In this document: positions 1-5,631 of the stretch, one piece after another
How the letters are laid out: each line of letters begins with the position of its first letter
How positions within the stretch are numbered: the stretch's first letter is position 1
Assembly: GCA_040220455.1 (NCBI GenBank)
Contig: JAVJUS010000098.1
Location: forward strand, 1 to 5,631
Direction: 5' to 3'
Length of the DNA stretch: 5,631 bases
DNA from: JAVJUS01 sp040220455
Lineage (GTDB): Bacteria > Pseudomonadota > Alphaproteobacteria > DSM-16000 > Inquilinaceae
The notes under the pieces: model-generated
The model's input: only the letters and a program-made list of their open reading frames with translations
Told to the model about the DNA's origin: nothing
Database searches by the model: none
Made by a program: the position numbers and the translations under genes

Positions 1-1
1 C

Positions 2-493
2 ACCGTTGGCGGCGGCGCGCGGCCGCGCGGCGACCGGCTCGACAGACTCGCGGCGGCGGTCGTGTCCTATGCCGGCGGGCGCGCCGACGCGCTCGGCGGG
101 GGCCGGACGCTGGCCGGCTGCCGCATTCTGCCGCGCGACCGGGGCGCGCGGCTGGCGATCTGTCGCGAGCTCGCCGCCGTCGCCCCGCCCGTGCCCGTCG
201 CGCCGGGCGCGGCGGTGCGATGGGACGGGCGTTTCCGCGTCACCCTGTCGCGAGACGCGCGCATGCCGCCGGGCGCGACGATCGGCGCCGCGGGATCGGG
301 CGCGCGTGCCCGCCCGGGCGTGCCGATCGCCGTTCTGCGTACGCTGCCCGCGCTTTCGACGCCCGACGGGGCGCTCGTGTCCGCCGAAATCGACACTCGG
401 CAAGCCCCCGCCGCGTCGGTTAGCATGCGGTCCGCGTGCGTCGTCTTCGCGCCGGACGTGCCCTTGGCCGCGGCCGCGTTCGGCATTGTTTGA
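2..493 (+). CDS. tilS: tRNA(Ile)-lysidine synthetase TilS, C-terminal part (5' end outside window)
   Basis: This is the last 163 codons of an open frame that enters from the left edge and stops at TGA 491-493. TilS uses ATP to attach lysine to the wobble cytidine (C34) of the CAU-anticodon tRNA(Ile), so that it reads AUA and is charged with isoleucine. The catalytic N-terminal PP-loop domain lies outside the window. What is visible resembles the C-terminal substrate-binding region of alphaproteobacterial TilS: an entry segment reading RPRGDRLDRLAAVV, then RTLAGCRILPRDRG, a CRELAAVAPPV stretch, WDGRFRV, and a closing FAPDVPLAAAAFGIV. An internal GTG at 62 could be read as a start, but the frame is open upstream and continues TilS-like sequence, so it is not the real start. 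The neighbour ftsH begins 131 bases downstream, and tilS followed by ftsH is a common alphaproteobacterial order, which supports the call. Recognition rests on weakly conserved C-terminal sequence plus this context. Confidence 0.8.
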   Translation, partial: TVGGGARPRGDRLDRLAAAVVSYAGGRADALGGGRTLAGCRILPRDRGARLAICRELAAVAPPVPVAPGAAVRWDGRFRVTLSRDARMPPGATIGAAGSGARARPGVPIAVLRTLPALSTPDGALVSAEIDTRQAPAASVSMRSACVVFAPDVPLAAAAFGIV

Positions 494-624
494 CGAATGT
501 CGCGCATTATGTCTTCGAGAGCGGACGACAGAGACCGCGCGTGTGAGTATGGCGAGTTCCGGCCCCATCGTCGGCAGGCGGCCTTGGCGGCCCCGGTCGG
601 CCGGACGAGGAAAGGCTTTGGCCC
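494..624 (+). promoter_or_regulatory. tilS-ftsH intergenic region with weak promoter candidates
   Basis: The 131-base gap contains no good housekeeping promoter. TTGACG at 490-495 overlaps the tilS stop and resembles a -35 box, but no convincing -10 lies 16-18 bases downstream. CATTAT at 505-510 is too close to pair with it. A second candidate resembles a heat-shock (sigma-32) promoter: CCCCAT at 563-568 matches the core of the E. coli -10 consensus, and TGTGAG at 542-547 is a poor -35 lying 15 bases upstream. ftsH is heat-inducible in several bacteria, so this is plausible but weak. No clear terminator follows tilS, so ftsH may be at least partly read through from tilS. Confidence 0.25.
607..615 (+). 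promoter_or_regulatory. ftsH ribosome binding site
   Basis: GAGGAAAGG is a purine-rich Shine-Dalgarno sequence ending nine bases before the GTG at 625. It supports that GTG as the ftsH start, because there is no ATG at the family's N-terminus. The encoded start, MNNFGKNLALW, is where alphaproteobacterial FtsH proteins normally begin. Confidence 0.75.
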
Positions 625-2556
<1,932 letters not shown>

Positions 2557-2586
2557 CGGGTCGCATCCGCGCCCGACCGAGCGTGT

Positions 2587-2629
2587 CGACGCCTCGTCGC
2601 CCCACCCGGGCGGCGAGGCGTCGCCGTTT
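2587..2629 (+). terminator. Probable intrinsic terminator of ftsH
   Basis: The arms at 2587-2602 and 2608-2623 form a 16-bp stem with one G-U pair and a five-base loop (CACCC). The left arm reads CGACGCCTCGTCGCCC and the right arm GGGCGGCGAGGCGTCG. It begins 30 bases after the ftsH stop, and CCGTTTC follows on the + strand. The U-tract is short (TTT), but the stem is long and very GC-rich, as in many high-GC terminators. It would separate ftsH from the downstream Lon-like operon. Confidence 0.72.
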
Positions 2630-2674
2630 CAGGGGACTCCTTTCGCGTTTCGAGCGCCCGATCCGCCGGCCTGC

Positions 2675-2688
2675 TTGATCCACCTCAA
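2675..2688 (+). promoter_or_regulatory. Candidate FNR/FixK/ANR-type binding site
   Basis: TTGAT-CCAC-CTCAA matches the TTGAT-N4-ATCAA consensus of the CRP/FNR family (FNR, FnrL, FixK, ANR) at nine of ten defined bases. The outer bases extend the palindrome to CTTGA-N6-TCAAG (2674-2689). It lies in the gap before the Lon-like gene, 120 bases upstream of its ATG. If it activates from a class II position (centre near -41.5), transcription would start near 2723. No good -10 hexamer is visible there, so the promoter itself is not established. The site is conspicuous for its A/T content in such GC-rich DNA. Confidence 0.55.
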
Positions 2689-2734
2689 GGCCCCCCGTCC
2701 GGCCGCATCCCAGGATCGGGAGCGCACGACGCCC

Positions 2735-2770
2735 GCGGCCCGGGCGCGCTCGGGGGGAGCGCGCGGCCGC
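2735..2770 (+). other. Bulged GC-rich hairpin in the leader of the Lon-like gene
   Basis: GCGGCC (2735-2740) pairs with GGCCGC (2765-2770), and GCGCGCTC (2744-2751) pairs with GAGCGCGC (2757-2764). This makes a 14-bp stem with a three-base bulge (2741-2743) and a GGGGG loop. No T-tract follows, so it is not a terminator. A competing hairpin, CCGCCGG (2767-2773) with CCGGCGG (2784-2790), shares bases 2767-2770 and reaches the edge of the ribosome binding site. The structures could stabilise the transcript or tune translation, or they may simply reflect high GC content. Confidence 0.35.
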
Positions 2771-2794
2771 CGGCCCGGCGCATCCGGCGGGAGC

Positions 2795-2802
2795 GAGGGG
2801 GG
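2795..2802 (+). promoter_or_regulatory. Ribosome binding site of the Lon-like gene
   Basis: GAGGGGGG, within a longer purine-rich run starting near 2788, ends six bases before the ATG at 2809. It supports that start, after which the N-terminus reads in the family's usual style (CDPAALGF, then IGQDRA). Confidence 0.65.
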
Positions 2803-2808
2803 CGCGCC

Positions 2809-5256
2809 ATGGTCGATCCGGTGCCGGCCGACCGGCTTTATCGGCGTTGCGATCCGGCGGCGCTGGGTTTCGCCACGACCGAGGAGCTGGCGGATCTCGA
2901 CCGGGTGATCGGTCAGGACCGGGCGATGGCCGCGCTCGACTTCGGCACCGGCATCCGCCACGACGGCTACAACCTGTTCTGCCTGGGCCCGTCGGGCCTC
3001 GGCCGCCATACCTTGACCCTCCACCTGCTGGAGCGGAAGGGCCGCGGCGCGCCGGTGCCGCCGGACTGGTGCTATATCCACAATTTCGACCGCCCGCACG
3101 AGCCGCGGTCCCTGCGCTTGCCGGCGGGCCGCGGGGCGGCACTGCGCGACGCGATGAACGCGCTGATCGACGAATTGCAGGCGGCCATCCGGGCGACGCT
3201 CGAAAGCGAGGGTTTCCGTCGCCGCCGCGAGACGATCGAGGAGGCCGCCAAGAAGCGCGGCGAGGAGGCCTTCTCCGCCCTTCAGGAGGAGGCCGAAGGG
3301 CGTGGCGTCGGGCTGGTGCGCACGCCGGTCGGCATGATCATCGCGCCGATCCGCGACGGCCGTCCGATGGAGCCGGACGCCTTCCACGCCTTGCCCGAGG
3401 AGGAGCAGGCCACAACCCGGGCCGCGATCGAGGAGCTGCAGGGCAAGCTGGAGGCGATCCTGCGCGAGATCCCGCGCTGGAGCCGCGAGGCCCGGCGCGA
3501 GATGGAGGCGCTGGTCCGCGACAGTGTCGGCTTCGCCGTCGGCCAACTCGTCGAGGACGCCGGGCGCCCTTTCGCCGACCTGCCGGCGGTGCTCGCCCAT
3601 CTGGACGCGGTGCGCGCCGACGTTATCGAGAACGTCTCGGCCTCGCTCGAGGCCGGGGAGACCGGCGGCGAGGCGCCGGCGGTCGGCGTCGCCCTGATGC
3701 GCGAGCGCGGCGGCCGTGACGATCTCGGGCCGGCGCTCGACCGCTATCGGGTCAACCTGCTGGTCGACAATGCCGACACCCGGGGCGCGCCGGTGGTCAC
3801 CGAGGACCATCCGACCTACGAGAACCTGATCGGCCGGGCCGAGCACGTCCAGCGCATGGGCGTGCTCTCGACCGATTTCACGCTGATCAAGCCGGGCGCC
3901 CTGCACCGGGCAAATGGCGGCTACCTGGTGCTCGACGCCCGGCGCGTGCTGATGCAGCCCTTCGCCTGGGAGGCGCTCAAGCGCGCCTTGCGGGCGCGCC
4001 AGATCCGCCTGGAATCCCTGGGCCAGATGGTCGGGCTGATCGCGACCGTCTCGTTGGAGCCGGAACCGATCCCCCTCGACGTCCGCATCGTGCTGGTCGG
4101 CGAGCGCGCGCTCTACTACCTGCTCGCCGAGTACGACCCGGACTTCCAGGATCTCTTCAAGGTGCCGGTCGATTTCGCCGAGGAGATGGGCCGCGCCGAC
4201 GCCTCGGTCGGCGACTTCGCCCGGCTGGTCGCCACGCTCGCGCGGCGCGAGTCCCTGCGCCCGCTGGACGCCGGCGCGGTCGCCCGGATCGTCGAGCATG
4301 CCGCCCGCGTGGCCGAGGACGCAGAGAAGCTCTCCCTGCACCGGCGGGCGCTGACGGACCTGCTGCGGGAGGCCGACTACTGGACAGGGCAGGCGGGCGC
4401 GGCGGCGATCGGGGCCGATCATGTCCAGCAAGCGCTCGACACCGGCATACACCGCGCCGACCGGGTGCGCGAGCGCATCCAGGAGATGATCCGGCGCGGC
4501 ACGATCATGATCGATACCACCGGCGCCGCGGTCGGCCGGATCAACGGGCTGGCGGTCAGCCGGCTGGGCGCCTTCTCCTTCGCCCGGCCGAGCCGCATCA
4601 CCGCGCGCACGCGGCTGGGGTCCGGCAAGGTCGTCGACATCGAGCGCGAGGCGGAGACCGGCGGGCCGCTGCATTCCAAGGGCGTGCTGATCCTGCAGGG
4701 CTTCCTGGCCGCACGCTACGCCCTGGACAAGCCGCTGGCGCTGGGCGCGAGCCTGGTCTTCGAGCAGTCCTATGGCGGCGTCGACGGCGACAGCGCCTCC
4801 TCGGCCGAGCTCTACGCCCTGCTGTCGGCCCTGGCCGACGCGCCGATCCGCCAGGGCGTCGCGGTCACCGGCTCGGTCAACCAGCAGGGCGAGGTCCAGG
4901 CCATCGGCGGCGTGAACGAGAAGATCGAGGGCTTCTTCGATGTCTGCGCCGCCGGTGGGCTGACCGGCGACCAGGGCGTGATGATCCCGGCCACCAACCT
5001 GCCCCACCTGATGCTGCGCGCCGACGTGGTGGAGGCGGTGCGCGCCGGGCGCTTCGCCGTGTGGGCGGTGCGCACGATCGACGAGGGGATCGCCCTGCTG
5101 ACCGGCCTGCCGGCCGGCGAGCGCGTGGCCGACGGCGCCTTTCCGGAGGGCACGATCAATCGCCGGGTCGACGATCGGCTGGCCGCCTTCGCCGAGGCCG
5201 CGCGCGCCTTCGCCCGCCCGCCACGCGAGGTGGGGCGTGAGGAGGGGGCGTCATGA
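2809..5256 (+). CDS. Lon-family ATP-dependent serine protease, YcbZ/LonB-like (AAA_32 plus Lon C-terminal domain)
   Basis: This is a cytosolic Lon-like protease of 815 aa, full length for its family and distinct from classical LonA because it lacks the LonA N-terminal substrate domain. It starts with CDPAALGF (14-21) and GQDRA (35-39). The P-loop is GPSGLGRHT (60-68), with R66 and H67 where Lys and Thr/Ser are canonical. A long charged helical insertion, probably partly coiled coil, covers about 114-260. NGGYLVLDA holds the Walker B-like Asp (D376) without the usual following Glu. A sensor-1-like IVLVGERALYYLL (427-439) and PDFQDLFKV (444-452) follow. The Lon protease domain spans about 565-780, with catalytic S662 in GDSASS and K705 in GGVNEK. 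Their spacing of 43 residues equals that of E. coli Lon S679/K722, so peptidase activity is expected. Substrates are unknown. The gene overlaps the next one by ATGA and is probably co-transcribed with it from the region carrying the FNR-type site. From memory, Arg-His P-loops occur in relatives, so this is probably a family trait and not a lesion. Confidence 0.92.
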   Translation: MVDPVPADRLYRRCDPAALGFATTEELADLDRVIGQDRAMAALDFGTGIRHDGYNLFCLGPSGLGRHTLTLHLLERKGRGAPVPPDWCYIHNFDRPHEPRSLRLPAGRGAALRDAMNALIDELQAAIRATLESEGFRRRRETIEEAAKKRGEEAFSALQEEAEGRGVGLVRTPVGMIIAPIRDGRPMEPDAFHALPEEEQATTRAAIEELQGKLEAILREIPRWSREARREMEALVRDSVGFAVGQLVEDAGRPFADLPAVLAHLDAVRADVIENVSASLEAGETGGEAPAVGVALMRERGGRDDLGPALDRYRVNLLVDNADTRGAPVVTEDHPTYENLIGRAEHVQRMGVLSTDFTLIKPGALHRANGGYLVLDARRVLMQPFAWEALKRALRARQIRLESLGQMVGLIATVSLEPEPIPLDVRIVLVGERALYYLLAEYDPDFQDLFKVPVDFAEEMGRADASVGDFARLVATLARRESLRPLDAGAVARIVEHAARVAEDAEKLSLHRRALTDLLREADYWTGQAGAAAIGADHVQQALDTGIHRADRVRERIQEMIRRGTIMIDTTGAAVGRINGLAVSRLGAFSFARPSRITARTRLGSGKVVDIEREAETGGPLHSKGVLILQGFLAARYALDKPLALGASLVFEQSYGGVDGDSASSAELYALLSALADAPIRQGVAVTGSVNQQGEVQAIGGVNEKIEGFFDVCAAGGLTGDQGVMIPATNLPHLMLRADVVEAVRAGRFAVWAVRTIDEGIALLTGLPAGERVADGAFPEGTINRRVDDRLAAFAEAARAFARPPREVGREEGAS
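5239..5248 (+). promoter_or_regulatory. Ribosome binding site of the Usp-like gene, inside the Lon-like 3' end
   Basis: GAGGAGGGGG contains a perfect GGAGG core (5241-5245) seven bases before the ATG at 5253. It lies within the last codons of the Lon-like gene. A strong ribosome binding site combined with the ATGA overlap indicates translational coupling. Confidence 0.75.
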
Positions 5257-5631
5257 CCGGCCCGGGCGCGCCGTCGGGTCCGCCGAGGCCCGCCACGCGC
5301 CGGCTGGTGGTCGGTCTCGACCCCGGCAGCGGCGGCGTCGAGGCGCTGGAGCTGGCGGTCGCCGTCGCCCAGGGCCTGGAGGCCGAGATCGAGGGGCTGT
5401 ATGTCGAGGATGTCGACCTGATCGCGCTGGGCGGGTTCACCTTTCTTCGCCATACCAGCCTCGCCACCGGGCGGACCACGCCGCTCGATCCCGCGCGGCT
5501 GGCGGTCGAGGTCGAGGTCATGGGCCGGGAGCTGCGACGGACCCTGGCGGAGATCGCGGGCCGGCGGGCGCTGGCCTGGTCCTTCCGCACGGTGCGCGAG
5601 CGGCGCGCCGCCGCGCTGGCCGCGGCCGCCG
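5253..5631 (+). CDS. Universal-stress-protein-like protein, N-terminal part (3' end outside window)
   Basis: The frame opens at ATG 5253, overlapping the Lon-like stop (TGA 5254-5256), and stays open for 126 codons to the window edge. After a Pro/Gly-rich N-terminal tail (residues 2-14), RRLVVGLDPGSGG (16-28) resembles the first strand and loop of the UspA (adenine nucleotide alpha-hydrolase-like) fold. An Ala-rich helix ending AVAQGLEAEIEG follows, then the second strand GLYVEDVDL (48-56). This strand-helix-strand pattern, with Asp after strand one and an aliphatic 'hhVED' strand two, is the basis for the call. The middle part (LGGFTFLRHTS, then TPLDPARLAVEVEVMGREL) differs from canonical UspA and resembles a group of Usp-like hypothetical proteins I recall from other proteobacteria. 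ATP binding cannot be judged, since the Gly-rich nucleotide motif of Usp proteins lies near the C-terminus. Close coupling to the protease gene suggests a joint stress role. The exact function is unknown. Confidence 0.6.
   Translation, partial: MTGPGAPSGPPRPATRRLVVGLDPGSGGVEALELAVAVAQGLEAEIEGLYVEDVDLIALGGFTFLRHTSLATGRTTPLDPARLAVEVEVMGRELRRTLAEIAGRRALAWSFRTVRERRAAALAAAA

Noticed and set aside
578..606. GGCC/CCGG inverted repeats upstream of ftsH, considered as a tilS terminator
   Set aside because: The possible stems are only four to five base pairs long, have several alternative pairings and no T-tract. They look like composition noise.
2675..2908. Short plus-strand open frame beginning at the FNR-type site
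   Set aside because: Its TTG start is part of the palindrome itself. It overlaps the Lon-like N-terminus in another frame and has no good ribosome binding site or domain.
2629..5007. Long minus-strand open frame of 792 codons opposite the Lon-like gene
   Set aside because: It shows the same antisense artefact: low-complexity composition, no motifs, and full overlap with a gene whose catalytic residues are intact.
5156..5590. Minus-strand open frame over the Lon-like/Usp-like junction
   Set aside because: It is Arg/Ser/Pro-rich with no domain, and lies antisense to the coupled gene pair, whose ribosome binding site and ATGA overlap fit normal + strand coding.

Overview
The window is very GC-rich DNA with strong third-position G/C bias, and all its genes lie on the + strand. 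The FtsH protein has the N-terminus typical of alphaproteobacteria, and it sits directly after the 3' end of tilS. Together with the FNR-type palindrome described below, this suggests a high-GC alphaproteobacterium, possibly of the Rhodospirillales. That placement is an inference from protein style and gene order, not from a database search.

Layout: (1) 2-493 is the 3' end of tilS, the tRNA(Ile)-lysidine synthetase gene, truncated by the window edge. (2) 494-624 is a short gap holding the ftsH ribosome binding site and only weak promoter candidates. (3) 625-2556 is a complete ftsH (643 aa, GTG start), the membrane-anchored AAA+ zinc protease, with every catalytic motif intact. (4) 2557-2808 is a 252-base gap. 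It contains a strong GC-rich hairpin followed by TTT (probable ftsH terminator), a 9-of-10 match to the FNR/FixK/ANR palindrome, and a bulged hairpin just upstream of the next ribosome binding site. (5) 2809-5256 is a complete 815-aa Lon-family protease of the YcbZ/LonB-like type. Its Ser-Lys protease dyad is intact, but its P-loop has Arg-His where Lys-Thr/Ser is usual. (6) 5253-5631 is the start of a gene for a universal-stress-protein-like polypeptide, overlapping the Lon-like gene by ATGA and running off the window.

How the genes fit together: tilS-ftsH is a housekeeping pair that appears to end at the hairpin. The Lon-like and Usp-like genes form a separate, translationally coupled unit. 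The FNR-type site suggests this second unit is switched on under low oxygen or redox stress. The result is two unrelated ATP-dependent proteases side by side but under apparently different control.

I found no tRNA or rRNA gene, mobile element or CRISPR array. The most interesting part is the putative oxygen-controlled Lon-like protease/Usp-like module. It is best seen as a little-characterised module built from known families, not as a proven new system.
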